Source: Treponema sp. (GTDB taxonomy: Bacteria; Spirochaetota; Spirochaetia; Treponematales; Breznakiellaceae). Taken from it: a stretch of 34,029 nucleotides of DNA. Under the pieces are notes generated by a model that searched no databases, was not told the origin of the DNA, and saw only the letters and a list, made by a program, of their open reading frames with translations. This document shows, piece by piece, positions 8,117 to 16,788 of this stretch; the stretch's first letter is position 1, and each line of letters begins with the position of its first letter. The stretch covers positions 1-34,029 of the forward strand of contig JAISOX010000045.1 in NCBI GenBank assembly GCA_031275325.1, given 5' to 3'. A program made the position numbers and the translations under genes.

Positions 8117-8773
8117 ATGATGAAGGCAATACCTGTACTAAAAGACGACTTCCTTATGGTTCGACGGTCCGGTATGCTCAGAGGAACCCCCGAACTCAGA
8201 GAGATTAAAACAGAAGTTCTCAGAAAATCTATCCACTTTCTCATCGCCCTGAGTCCCAGTATGGCAGCGATAAGCCGGCCCTTTACGATGACCCTCCTGA
8301 TGACCGGTACGCTGGTGTATACCTATATGGAAATCGCCAGGCTTTCTGGGGTGGAGATCCCCCTCATTTCTTCGTTGACGAATATGGCTTCCCGCTCACG
8401 GGATAGGGGTCATTTTGTCCTTGGGCCAGTTACTTTGGGAATCGGTTCTTCTTTGGTGCTGCTCTTATACCCGGATCCCGCTGCTTCTATTGGGATATAT
8501 GCTTTAGCCTTTGGAGACGGATTCGCTAGTTTAGTGGGGAAAATGTTCGGCAGGATTCGTCCTGCTTTTCTTTTAGGGAAGAGTTTGGAAGGTTCTGCGG
8601 CATGTTTTACCGCGGTGTTTTTTACGTCCTATCAGGTCTCTTATGATTATAAAACCGCGCTGCTGGCCGCGATAAGCGCCACCGTGGTAGAAGCCCTTCC
8701 CTTGAACGATTACGATAATCTGGTGATTCCCCTTGTCGCAGGGCTTGCAGCACACCTTGCATGGCTATATTAG
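8117..8773 (+). CDS. Dolichol/phytol-kinase-like membrane protein (CTP-dependent lipid kinase family)
   Basis: A 218-residue polytopic membrane protein with about six hydrophobic segments. EVLRKSIHFLIAL near the start, AFGDGFASLVGKMFGR, LLGKSLEGSAACF and VVEALPLNDYDNLVIPL match the layout of the Dgk1/SEC59/phytol-kinase family, which phosphorylates long-chain alcohols or diacylglycerol using CTP. Bacterial members are often labelled phosphatidate cytidylyltransferase. The substrate is unknown; a polyprenol or phospholipid salvage role is inference. Start codons are uncertain: ATG 8117 and 8120 have only a weak AAAAAG site, and TTG 8102 or ATG 8156 are alternatives. The core family sequence begins about 30 residues in. 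Confidence 0.7.
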   Translation: MMKAIPVLKDDFLMVRRSGMLRGTPELREIKTEVLRKSIHFLIALSPSMAAISRPFTMTLLMTGTLVYTYMEIARLSGVEIPLISSLTNMASRSRDRGHFVLGPVTLGIGSSLVLLLYPDPAASIGIYALAFGDGFASLVGKMFGRIRPAFLLGKSLEGSAACFTAVFFTSYQVSYDYKTALLAAISATVVEALPLNDYDNLVIPLVAGLAAHLAWLY

Positions 8774-8831
8774 CGGCATGAAGCAGGAGTCCGGCTCCCG
8801 CCAGCCAATACTTCATACCAAGAGAGCCAAT

Positions 8832-9599
8832 TTAGCGTGCCTTTTCCTTGACAAATCCGGCGATGAAGGGATTAAGAGAAACCCCTACATCATAGGTATC
8901 TACCCCTTCAGCCTGTTTGAGTTTATACGCGGCCAGGTAGGTGACGGGAGTCATCAGCACTTCAATGGTACACTTAAACAGGTAGTTGGTGAACACCAGC
9001 GTGCCAAAGAGTTCCCACCCAAAGACCCCGGTAAGGCTTGCAATACCTACAAAAACCAGACTGTCCACCAACTCTCCCACCAGGGTACTCCCAATGGTCC
9101 GCACCCAGAGCATCCTGCCCTGCATCAGCATTTTCATACGGGACAAAACTGCAGAATTGGAGAATTCCCCCATCCAGTACCCTAAAAGGCTTGCCAAGAC
9201 AATACCCCCGGTGCTCATGCCTCCCAGAATTGCGTCAAATGCGGCGCTTCCCGCATAGGATTCCCAAGAGGCTTCCCCAGGGAGGATGCGAAGCAGGAAA
9301 AATACCCCCCATGACAAGACCAGGACTGCAAAGCCGGTCCAGATAACCCGGCGGGAGGCACGGAAGCCGTATACCTCAGTGAGCAGATCCCCAAACACAT
9401 AAGACAGAGGGAAGAGCAGGGTACCACCGTCAAAGGCCAAAGGTATTCCAAAAAGGGAAAAGCCCAGATCGAGGATTTTCGCTGAAGAAGCCACATTGCT
9501 TATCAGCAGAATAGCCACAAAAAAGGCCATTACCTGATCTAAATACAAGAAACGGGGTGATCTACCCGTCTCTGAAGACTGCAAAAGAGAAGAAGCCAT
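8832..9599 (-). CDS. VUT-family transporter (YhhQ/QPTR-like, probable queuosine precursor uptake)
   Basis: A 255-residue inner-membrane protein with about six membrane spans, of the VUT/DUF165 family, known for import of queuosine precursors such as preQ0. Supporting motifs are VAILLISNVASSAKI, FPLSYVFGDLLTEVYGF, GELVDSLVFVGIA and the C-terminal stretch TNYLFKCTIEVLMTPVTYLAAYKLK. ATG 9599 is chosen over ATG 9608 because AAGGA is eight bases upstream of it and abuts the earlier one. It is convergent with the lipid-kinase-like gene and separated by an intrinsic terminator from the glucan phosphorylase gene upstream. Precise substrate is inferred from the family only. Confidence 0.85.
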   Translation of the reverse strand: MASSLLQSSETGRSPRFLYLDQVMAFFVAILLISNVASSAKILDLGFSLFGIPLAFDGGTLLFPLSYVFGDLLTEVYGFRASRRVIWTGFAVLVLSWGVFFLLRILPGEASWESYAGSAAFDAILGGMSTGGIVLASLLGYWMGEFSNSAVLSRMKMLMQGRMLWVRTIGSTLVGELVDSLVFVGIASLTGVFGWELFGTLVFTNYLFKCTIEVLMTPVTYLAAYKLKQAEGVDTYDVGVSLNPFIAGFVKEKAR

Positions 9600-9663
9600 A
9601 CAAACCATCCTTGTTTTGATGTGGCGAGTGTCGCTAAGGGCTCTAAAACGCTAACACTGGGGA

Positions 9664-9696
9664 ATAAAAAAACGCAATTCGGTAAAACCGAATTGC
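9664..9696 (-). terminator. Intrinsic terminator after glucan phosphorylase
   Basis: On the minus strand GCAATTCGG pairs with CCGAATTGC (plus-strand 9674-9682 and 9688-9696) across a five-base loop and is followed by GTTTTTTTATT. The 9-bp perfect stem and T-tract are canonical. It separates the phosphorylase transcript from the downstream transporter gene. Confidence 0.9.
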
Positions 9697-9808
9697 CGTA
9701 AAAAACTATGGAAGCGGCCCAGGGACTAACCAGAGAAAAACCCCCTTTCCTAAGCCGCTTCTTCCCGTAAAACTGCACTAAACACCGGACCGACCAAACC
9801 AGGCTGCT

Positions 9809-12349
9809 TTAGGCCCATTTGATAAAACCCGAGCGATACGGATGGACGAGGGCATCATGTTTAGGGAGGATCCGCACGGTGTGTCCCTGAAAACCAGTAT
9901 CCATACATTCTACCCTCACCTGGTACTGGTAGCAAGTTCCCTGATGATTCACAGGCCTCATCTCGGACCGCCGGGCCTGGGCAATATCGGTACTTTGATT
10001 CGATACGGCGCCGTGGTACAGTTCAACCAATAATTCCTCTGGCAGGAGCGAACCCAGATCAATGGAAGCAGTAACCGTAAGGAAATCTCCCCGCTGCATC
10101 ACCGGTTTTGCATTGGATTCAATGGCGAGGATATTTAAGTGGTTCCAAGAGGCCTGAAGTTTCTGAAAATAGGCGGCTAAGGATTTGGATTCCTTATACT
10201 CATCTTTCACGATCCGGCGATAGTTCTTTAATGCCGGGAAGTAGAATTGGTTGGAATAATCCATCAGCATCCGGTGGCTCGACATAGATTGGCCAATCTC
10301 TTGCATGGAGGCCTTCATCCGCCGGATCCATTCCCGGGGCAGCCCATCCCGGCCCCGCTGATAGAAGAGCGGGATAATGTCCCGTTCCAAAAGATCGTAG
10401 AGGGCCTTGCTTTCCACATCATCCTGTAGGTTCGTATCTTCGTATTGTTCCCCCTGTCCAATAGCCCAGCCAATCTCAGGGTTATAGGCCTCATCCCACC
10501 AACCGTCCAGGATAGAACAGTTGAGTACCCCGTTCATGGCGGCCTTCATGCCGCTGGTCCCGGAAGCCTCTAATGGACGCCGGGGAGTATTAAGCCACAC
10601 GTCCGCTCCACTGGTGAGATACCGGGCCACAGTCATATCGTAGTTTTCCAGGAAAACGATACGGCTGGTAACATCGTATTTTTCTGCAAAATGGATGATC
10701 TCCCGGATGAGTTCCTTCCCAGGCATATCCATGGGATGGGCCTTTCCCGCGAAGATGAGCTGAACCGGACGATCATTGTCTTTAACCAGTCTGAGGAGCC
10801 GTTCCGGGTCCCGAAGCAAGAGGTTCCCCCGCTTATAGGTGGCAAACCGGCGGGCAAAAGCCAGGGTCAGGGCATAAGGAGAAAGGGCATCCTCTGCCTG
10901 CTGAATTCGCCGCTTCACTGCCCCGCTGTGGGTAATGTACTCCCGGATCCGTTCCCGGGCAAAGACAACCAGCCGTTCCCGCCGCCGATCATGGGTACGC
11001 CACAGTTCTTCATCGGAAATCCGGTCCATCCGGTTCCAAATGGTCAGATCCGTAGGATCTTCCTCGAAATGGAGGCCGAAGTACCGGTCCAAGAGATCCG
11101 TCATCACATTGGAAACCCAGGTCCGGGGATGTACCCCGTTGGTAACATGACCGATAGGCACCTCATCCAGGGGAAGTCCCGGCCACAGTCCTTTCCACAT
11201 ATCCCGGGACACGGTCCCATGAAGCCGGGCAACGCCGTTGGCATAGGCCGCAAGCTTGAGGGCCAAAACCGTCATACAGTAGGTTTCATGATCATCATCA
11301 GGATAGATCCGGCCAAGGGCAAGGAAATCTTTCCAGGATATACCTAAAATTTCAGGCCACGAACGGAAATATGTTTCCATAAGCCCGATGTCAAACCGTT
11401 CGTTCCCTGCCGGAACCGGGGTATGGGTGGTAAAGATATTGGTGGGCCATACCGCTTCTTTAGCTTCATCAAAGGTAAAGCCCTTTTCCTGCATGATCTC
11501 CCGGATCCGTTCCAAGCCCAGAAAGGCCGAATGCCCTTCATTCATGTGGGTTACCGCAGGATTGATCCCCAAAGCCCGGAGCGCCCGAATACCCCCTATA
11601 CCCAAGAGGATTTCCTGCTGAATCCGGGTTTCCTTGTCCCCTCCATAGAGCGCGGCGGTAATATTCCGTATATCCTGGGCATTTTCTTCGATGTTAGTGT
11701 CCAACAGGTAAAGGGAAGAACGGCCTACCTTAACTTCCCAGATCTGGGCTACCGCGACCCTGCCGGACAACTCAACGGTGATCTTCAACGGCTCCCCGTC
11801 TTTACCAATCTTCCGTTCCACCGGCATATTATACCAATCATTTTCAGGATAGCTTTCTTGCTGGAATCCATCGGCATTAAGCACCTGCTTAAAATAACCC
11901 TGCCGATAGAGCAGTCCGATGCCTACCAAGGGAAGTCCTATATCCGAGGAGGTCTTCATGTGATCCCCGGAAAGGATACCCAAGCCACCGGAATAAATGG
12001 GGAGAGACACATCCATACCGTATTCCATAGAGAAATAGGCAACCATATCCCTCCGTGATCCGTGATACCAGGTGTCGCCTTTTTTATATTTGAGGAAACG
12101 CTTGTACACTTCATTAAGGGCGGCTAAATAGGAGTCATCCTTAGCCGCTTGAGCGAGCCGGTCTTGACTCACCATACCTAAAGCCCGGATCGGACTTTGC
12201 TGAGATTTAAGCCATGCTTCATAATCCAGGCGGATAAAAAGCTGGACCGCGTCAAAATTCCATGAAAGCCAGAGGTTACGGGCTATTTCTTCCAAGGGTT
12301 TTAAAGGGCTCGGAAGTTTCGGTTTAACCGTATAAGTAGCAATTTTCAT
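9809..12349 (-). CDS. glgP: Alpha-glucan phosphorylase (MalP/GlgP type)
   Basis: An 846-residue PLP enzyme that releases glucose-1-phosphate from glycogen or maltodextrins. It belongs to the shorter-N-terminus bacterial/archaeal type (KLPSPLKPLEEIARNLWLSW at the start). Visible landmarks are SLPIYSGGLGILSGDHMK (about 115-132), THMNEGHSAFLGLERIRE (about 267-284), THTPVPAGNERFD (about 308-320), GHVTNGVHPRTWVS (about 400-413) and the PLP-lysine signature EASGTSGMKAAMNG with Lys about 602. The start MKIATYTVKPKLP fits the family; an upstream in-frame ATG at 12409 would add 20 unrelated residues with no ribosome site. A TTGACA/TACACT promoter ends six bases before this ATG, so the mRNA may be leaderless. 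The gene is single, closed by a strong terminator. Confidence 0.93.
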   Translation of the reverse strand: MKIATYTVKPKLPSPLKPLEEIARNLWLSWNFDAVQLFIRLDYEAWLKSQQSPIRALGMVSQDRLAQAAKDDSYLAALNEVYKRFLKYKKGDTWYHGSRRDMVAYFSMEYGMDVSLPIYSGGLGILSGDHMKTSSDIGLPLVGIGLLYRQGYFKQVLNADGFQQESYPENDWYNMPVERKIGKDGEPLKITVELSGRVAVAQIWEVKVGRSSLYLLDTNIEENAQDIRNITAALYGGDKETRIQQEILLGIGGIRALRALGINPAVTHMNEGHSAFLGLERIREIMQEKGFTFDEAKEAVWPTNIFTTHTPVPAGNERFDIGLMETYFRSWPEILGISWKDFLALGRIYPDDDHETYCMTVLALKLAAYANGVARLHGTVSRDMWKGLWPGLPLDEVPIGHVTNGVHPRTWVSNVMTDLLDRYFGLHFEEDPTDLTIWNRMDRISDEELWRTHDRRRERLVVFARERIREYITHSGAVKRRIQQAEDALSPYALTLAFARRFATYKRGNLLLRDPERLLRLVKDNDRPVQLIFAGKAHPMDMPGKELIREIIHFAEKYDVTSRIVFLENYDMTVARYLTSGADVWLNTPRRPLEASGTSGMKAAMNGVLNCSILDGWWDEAYNPEIGWAIGQGEQYEDTNLQDDVESKALYDLLERDIIPLFYQRGRDGLPREWIRRMKASMQEIGQSMSSHRMLMDYSNQFYFPALKNYRRIVKDEYKESKSLAAYFQKLQASWNHLNILAIESNAKPVMQRGDFLTVTASIDLGSLLPEELLVELYHGAVSNQSTDIAQARRSEMRPVNHQGTCYQYQVRVECMDTGFQGHTVRILPKHDALVHPYRSGFIKWA

Positions 12350-12355
12350 AATTTC

Positions 12356-12384
12356 AGTGTATGTTTCAATGGTTATATTGTCAA
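12356..12384 (-). promoter_or_regulatory. Sigma70-type promoter for glucan phosphorylase
   Basis: On the minus strand TTGACA (12379-12384), a 17-base spacer and TACACT (12356-12361). The start codon begins seven bases after the last -10 base, where transcription would be expected to start, which predicts a leaderless mRNA. Confidence 0.6.
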
Positions 12385-12587
12385 TCTGGAAGAACCCAGG
12401 ATACCCCATAGAAAACTGCTTTGCCGGGGAGGTTTCCTCTATACTTTTCTATATAAAATAAACTGGAGGCCAAAAAGGGAGAGCTTGTTCCCTAGAGAAA
12501 CGGCCCTGCAACTTACCAAGCAGTGAATTTCTCCTGCCTTCCTATACATTTTCTATGCGCTTATAAGGAATGTAAAGAATAGGTGGA

Positions 12588-12620
12588 GCTTTTTGCAAAA
12601 TCTGACCTTTTAAAAAACTG
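12588..12620. repeat. Palindromic TTTTTGCAAAATCTGA element, copy 2
   Basis: CTTTTTGCAAAATCTGACC followed by TTTTAAAAAACT, matching 7728-7760 with small changes. It can fold into a long AT-rich hairpin in either strand and lies directly after the stop codon of the minus-strand FliL-like gene, so it may act as a 3' end or terminator. Confidence 0.65.
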
Positions 12621-12622
12621 GC

Positions 12623-13198
12623 TTATTCGATTATCATAAAATCATGGAAATACAACACCTCTATTTGCCCCAGATGCAGTATGGCGTTATACTGGCGTAC
12701 CATTTCGGCCTTTATCAGGCTTTCATTGGCTTGACGCAATTCCGCTGCAGTATGGGCGCTGAAATACGCGGCAGTGATATTCCTAAAATCCCGGACCTTG
12801 GAGTCCAGTTCTTCCGCGAAAGCCCGATCCTCCGGCTCATAGGGAAAGGCAATGGAAATAACGATGGTCATAGGCGGGGTATCTGCAGTAACCACCCGGA
12901 ACCGGCCAATACCGGTAAACATCCCGTCCATGACCTGGGATTCTGGCTTCCCCTTACGGGAAAAAGCCGGAATCCCCCGGTCAGGCAGGGTATACAAAGG
13001 ACGGTCTCCGGAATTCCGTAAAACCAAGGCATAAACCGTTACCCCCCCAAGCGCCAGGATTAACAGCAAAACCAGGACCCAGAGGAACCGGTATAGGATC
13101 CTTCCCGTTTTGGATAGGAATGTTCCCCCGGGGCTTGTTTGGGGGGAGGGCGACGGAGCGGAGGCTGCTTTCATACCCGAATCATGGATGCGCTGCAA
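12623..13198 (-). CDS. FliL-like membrane protein
   Basis: About 191 residues: a short proline/serine-rich cytoplasmic tail, one membrane span (about 33-60, WVLVLLLILALGGVTVYALV) and a periplasmic domain. The domain has the FliL-like order: a beta region with VVTADTPPMTIVISIAF, then DSKVRDFRNITAAYFSAHTA, LRQANESLIKAEMV and a final strand IEVLYFHDFMIIE. FliL proteins sit beside the flagellar stator and modulate motor function; spirochetes use periplasmic flagella. The gene begins four bases after the mechanosensitive-channel stop. The reported start is TTG 13198 with AGG upstream in the preceding stop region, giving possible translational coupling; ATG 13174 is an alternative. It is outside any flagellar operon, so a stator role is inference. 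Confidence 0.65.
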   Translation of the reverse strand: MQRIHDSGMKAASAPSPSPQTSPGGTFLSKTGRILYRFLWVLVLLLILALGGVTVYALVLRNSGDRPLYTLPDRGIPAFSRKGKPESQVMDGMFTGIGRFRVVTADTPPMTIVISIAFPYEPEDRAFAEELDSKVRDFRNITAAYFSAHTAAELRQANESLIKAEMVRQYNAILHLGQIEVLYFHDFMIIE

Positions 13199-13201
13199 GG
13201 C

Positions 13202-14221
13202 TTAACCTAACACAATTCCCGCTTCTTCAAAACGCCGGAGTACGGCGAGATTGACCGCATTAAGGGCCGCCATATAATCGGCATCTTGAGCAATATAAAA
13301 GATAAACGTAATCTGACAGGTGTTTCCGCTGACCGCAGTCAACCCTGCCGAGGAATTGCCATCGGTTCCCTCCAGGGTAGATCCTATTTCCCGGAGCAGG
13401 GCTAGGGCCGCCTCGATTTTTTCCAAGCCGCTGCTGGTCTTTATTGCCAGGGTTTGACTCACCTTAGTATTCGGCGCGGCAGTGATGTTTTCAATGGGAC
13501 TGGACGCAAAGATGCTATTGGGGATGATCACCGTGCGGTTTTCCAAAGTTCGCAGCCTGCTGGTCCTGATACCCATGTCGGTAATCACCCCGTCATAGCC
13601 GGCAATCTTAATCCTATCATTAATGGCAAAAGGCCGATCCACAAATACCGTGATGGAGCCGAAACAGTTGGATAGGGTATCCTTGGAAGCCAGGGCCAGG
13701 GCCGCGCCTCCCAGGCCTAAACCAGCCATGAGCGCGCTCACATTATAGCCCAAGGTTCGCAGGATACATACCCCGGCAATGACCCATATCAGGGTGCTGG
13801 AGAGCTTCTTGAGCAGGGGCTGCATATCGGTTTCTCTTTTTGAGAGAGGGCCCGGAGCCTTGACCGGAACATAGCGGTTTATCAAGATAGTGAGCAGCGC
13901 GGCCAGGGCCCTAGCAAGAACCACTATAATCAGGGAGGCTACGACCCGGTTCACCCAAAGTCGCGGGGCTTCATCCATATCCAGCATACTCAGGCCGTAG
14001 GTAATACTCCCTATGGTAATCAGCCAGGTCAGCGGCCGTTTTGCCGTTTTCACCATACAATCGTCCAAGGGGCTGGATGTTTTACGGCAGATATGTTTTA
14101 CCACGCTGGAGAGGATCAGGGTGCAGAGCTTTCCCCCAAGAAAGCCCCCTCCCATGAAGGCCAGGGCATAGAGCCATTGCTGTATCTGATTACCCCCAAT
14201 GCTTATCTGTAAGAATTCCAT
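13202..14221 (-). CDS. MscS-family mechanosensitive ion channel
   Basis: A 339-residue small-conductance mechanosensitive channel family member that would release solutes on osmotic downshock. It has four likely membrane spans. The pore helix is the glycine/alanine-rich ALMAGLGLGGAALALASKDT (about 193-212), followed by the MscS beta-domain signature GSITVFVDRPFAINDRIKI, GVITDMGIRTSRLRTLENR and IIPNSIFASSPIENIT. ATG 14221 is supported by GGAAGG just upstream; the longer frame from 14302 is mostly overlap with clpP. It lies 37 bases after clpP and four bases before the FliL-like gene, consistent with one operon. Confidence 0.9.
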   Translation of the reverse strand: MEFLQISIGGNQIQQWLYALAFMGGGFLGGKLCTLILSSVVKHICRKTSSPLDDCMVKTAKRPLTWLITIGSITYGLSMLDMDEAPRLWVNRVVASLIIVVLARALAALLTILINRYVPVKAPGPLSKRETDMQPLLKKLSSTLIWVIAGVCILRTLGYNVSALMAGLGLGGAALALASKDTLSNCFGSITVFVDRPFAINDRIKIAGYDGVITDMGIRTSRLRTLENRTVIIPNSIFASSPIENITAAPNTKVSQTLAIKTSSGLEKIEAALALLREIGSTLEGTDGNSSAGLTAVSGNTCQITFIFYIAQDADYMAALNAVNLAVLRRFEEAGIVLG

Positions 14222-14258
14222 GATCCTTCCCACTCCGCAGCCTCGCCCGGGGGCATTG

Positions 14259-14894
14259 CTAAAGCTCAACCCGCTGGGATATAACCCGGGAGATAAGCCC
14301 ATAGCGGACCGCTTCTTCCGCGTTCATCCAATAGTCCCGGTCGGTGTCCTGTTCCACCTGGCTAAAAGCCACGCCGGTCTCGGTAGCGATGAGGAGGTTG
14401 ATCTTTTCCCGGAGCTTATCCAGTTCCCGGGCGTGGATTTCAATATCCGTAGCCACTCCTCGGATTCCTGAAAGAGGCTGATGGATGAGGTAGTGACTGT
14501 TAGGCAGCCCTACCCGCTGGTTCCGGGGACTGGCAAGCTGAATAATGGCCGCTGCGCTGGCCACAAGGCCCATACCGATGGTCCACACCGGAGGCTTAAT
14601 AAAGCGGATCATGTCGAAGATCGCGAAGCCGGCATCCACATCCCCGCCAGGAGAATCAATAAAGATACGGATCGGATCTTCCCCCATATCCTCCAGGAGG
14701 AGGAGTTGCCGGATGGTCCGCTCTGCCAGGTCTTTTTTTATTTCTCCAGACAGCAGGATGGTCCGGGTTTTAAGCATCTTATGTAACAAGGGGTCTGGTC
14801 CTGATCCTGAGGATTTTTCCTCAGCCTCTTCCCCGGGTTCCTCCGCGTACTGCTTTTTGCCGTAGTCTTTAGGGGGGCTATACCTGGTTTGCAT
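14259..14894 (-). CDS. clpP: ATP-dependent Clp protease proteolytic subunit, variant
   Basis: A 211-residue serine peptidase of the ClpP family that forms the proteolytic chamber used with Clp ATPases. Catalytic residues are visible: Ser about 113 (GLVASAAAI), His about 138 (LPNSHYLIHQP) and Asp about 183 (EQDTDRDYWMNAEEA). The segment around the serine (MGLVASAAAIIQ) departs from the usual GQAASMGA, and there is an acidic extension of about 34 residues before the core (EEPGEEAEEKSSGSG). Both suggest a second, specialised ClpP (ClpP2 type) rather than the clpX-linked one; no tig or clpX is adjacent. AGGAG is eight bases before ATG 14894. A good promoter lies about 90 bases upstream. Confidence 0.9.
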   Translation of the reverse strand: MQTRYSPPKDYGKKQYAEEPGEEAEEKSSGSGPDPLLHKMLKTRTILLSGEIKKDLAERTIRQLLLLEDMGEDPIRIFIDSPGGDVDAGFAIFDMIRFIKPPVWTIGMGLVASAAAIIQLASPRNQRVGLPNSHYLIHQPLSGIRGVATDIEIHARELDKLREKINLLIATETGVAFSQVEQDTDRDYWMNAEEAVRYGLISRVISQRVEL

Positions 14895-14983
14895 TGCACA
14901 TCTCCTCGTATTAGGGTAACTTTGCCGCTTCTTACCCTGTTTCCATTTTTCTATAATTTTCTATATTAAAGAAAAGTAAGATC

Positions 14984-15012
14984 ACTATACTCTGAACTGG
15001 GTATATAATCAA
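14984..15012 (-). promoter_or_regulatory. Sigma70-type promoter of the clpP operon
   Basis: On the minus strand TTGATT (15007-15012), exactly 17 bases, then TATAGT (14984-14989). This predicts transcription start near 14977 and a leader of about 83 bases before clpP. The remaining sequence up to 15184 holds no gene: small inverted repeats (ATGGGC/GCCCAT; a TTCG-loop hairpin near 15065) but no recognisable RNA family. Confidence 0.7.
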
Positions 15013-15184
15013 TCATGTTCCTGCAAGATGGGCGATAAGCCCATGAAAACTTCCAGAGGGTTTGGGGCCTTCGGCTCCCCATATAGGCAGGACCCGCTGC
15101 TTCCCCCATCTTAAAATTCTCTACTGTCCTGGCAGCTAGGGCCCTCCTTATAGAAGACCCCCTCAATAAGGAATATCCCGGTCT

Positions 15185-16714
15185 TTACCGGGCGTACTCA
15201 ATGATCCGGGTTTCCCGGATGATCGTTACTTTGATTCTGCCGGGATAGCGGAGGTCCGTTTCGATCCGTCTGGCTATCTGCTTGGCCAGTTCCCGGGATT
15301 GTTCATCGTTCATCACTTCGTTGTTGACGATGATCCGCAACTCCCGGCCCGCCTGAATCGCAAAGGTCTTTTCCACCCCGGTAAAACCTGCCGCGATATT
15401 CTCCAGATTCTCCAGCCGTTTGATGTAGTTGTCCAGCGTTTCCCGCCGGGCTCCAGGCCGGGACGCGGAAATCGCATCTGCAATCTGTACCAGCACTGAT
15501 TCGATACAGGAAGGTTCCAAGTCGTTGTGATGGCTCCCAATGGCATTGATGATCCGGGGGTCTTCTCCCATCTTCCGGGCCATGTCCATGCCGATCTCCG
15601 CATGGTTTAAATCCGAATCCGATTCTACCCCTTTACCAATGTCATGGAGCAGCGCCGCCCGCTTGGCCAACTCCCGGTTGGCCCCGACTTCTGCCGCGAG
15701 AATTCCCGTAAGAATCGCCACTTCCTTGGAATGGTAAAGCACGTTTTGCCCGTAACTGGTACGAAAATAGAGCCGTCCCAAGGCCCGGATCGTATCGGAT
15801 TTGATATTGTGGATCCCCAGATCAAACAGAACCTTCTCTCCCTCTTCAAAGATCTTCTGAGAAATGTCCTTGGTAACCTTGTTTACGATTTCCTCGATCC
15901 GGGCAGGATGGATCCTGCCGTCGATAATGAGCCGCTCCAGGGCAACCTTGGCGATTTCCCGGCGCACCGGATCAAAACAGGAAATAACCACTGCCTCCGG
16001 GGTATCATCAATGATTATGTCCACCCCGGTGAGGGTCTCCAGGGTACGGATATTCCGTCCTTCCCGGCCTATGATGCGGCCTTTCATCTCGTCATTAGGT
16101 AAGGTAACGGTTGCCACGGTTACCTCCCCGGTTACTTCTGTAGATATACGCTGAATGGTGGCAACTAAAATATTCCGGGCCTTTTTTTCCGCCTGAACCG
16201 CTGCATCCTGTTCAATCTTGTTGATTAACCCTTGCGCATCATGCCGGGCCTCACTCTCCAGGTTTTGAATAATGAGCGCCTTCGCGGCTTCCACACTTAA
16301 ACCGGAAATACGTTTTAATTCTTCCCGGTACCGCTCTTCTTCCCGCTCCAAAGCGCCTTCCCGTTCCCGGATTTTCTTTTCCTTTTCGGCAAGTCCCTGT
16401 TCCGCGCGTTCGAGCTGATTCATCTTTTTATCTATAGTCTCTTCTTTTTGTACGACACGCCGCTCATATCGCTGCAATTCGGCCCTGCGTTCCCGAGTCT
16501 CCCTCTCCTGCTGGTTTTTTTCGCGGATAACTTGTTCTTTTGCTTCGAGAAGGATCTCCTTCTTTTTAGCCTCAGCTTCTTTTATCGCATCCTGTTTAAT
16601 ACGTTCGGCTTGCTGTTCCGACGTGGTTAATTGGAATCTGGCGTATAGCCATCTAATAGTCCAGCCTAAGGTTAACCCGGCAAGAGGGAGGATTATCCAC
16701 CATATCCAATACAT
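15185..16714 (-). CDS. rny: Ribonuclease Y
   Basis: A 509-residue membrane-anchored endoribonuclease that starts mRNA decay. An N-terminal membrane span (about 3-23) is followed by a long coiled coil (about 30-190, rich in E, K, R, Q), a KH domain with GRIIGREGRNIRTLE (about 212-226) and an HD domain with the metal-binding HD of ALLHDIGKGVESDSDLNHAE (about 357-358) and SHHNDLEP. Length matches the family. ATG 16714 is preferred over the adjoining GTG 16717 because AAGGGG is seven bases upstream of it. The stop codon lies in the loop of a CCCGGT/ACCGGG hairpin (15177-15192). On the minus strand TTGACG and TATTCT with 18-base spacing at 16759-16788 is a plausible promoter. Confidence 0.95.
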   Translation of the reverse strand: MYWIWWIILPLAGLTLGWTIRWLYARFQLTTSEQQAERIKQDAIKEAEAKKKEILLEAKEQVIREKNQQERETRERRAELQRYERRVVQKEETIDKKMNQLERAEQGLAEKEKKIREREGALEREEERYREELKRISGLSVEAAKALIIQNLESEARHDAQGLINKIEQDAAVQAEKKARNILVATIQRISTEVTGEVTVATVTLPNDEMKGRIIGREGRNIRTLETLTGVDIIIDDTPEAVVISCFDPVRREIAKVALERLIIDGRIHPARIEEIVNKVTKDISQKIFEEGEKVLFDLGIHNIKSDTIRALGRLYFRTSYGQNVLYHSKEVAILTGILAAEVGANRELAKRAALLHDIGKGVESDSDLNHAEIGMDMARKMGEDPRIINAIGSHHNDLEPSCIESVLVQIADAISASRPGARRETLDNYIKRLENLENIAAGFTGVEKTFAIQAGRELRIIVNNEVMNDEQSRELAKQIARRIETDLRYPGRIKVTIIRETRIIEYAR

Positions 16715-16758
16715 CACTCTACCCCTTACCGTCTTTCAACGTTAATAAAATTCATAAT

Positions 16759-16788
16759 AGAATACTATAAACTGCTGATTTCCGTCAA
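16759..16788 (-). promoter_or_regulatory. Probable promoter of rny
   Basis: Minus-strand TTGACG (16783-16788), 18-base spacer, TATTCT (16759-16764), ending 45 bases upstream of the rny start. The -35 box is good, the -10 only four of six. Confidence 0.45.

Noticed and set aside
9539-9778. Small minus-strand reading frame between glucan phosphorylase and the VUT transporter
   Set aside because: It spans the intrinsic terminator and runs into the transporter start; no ribosome site or recognisable features.
15013-15184. SRP RNA, tmRNA or 6S RNA between clpP and rny
   Set aside because: A GGAAGCAGC string recalls SRP RNA, but the opposing GTCAGG side of the loop and the closing helix are missing; no tmRNA or 6S features are seen.
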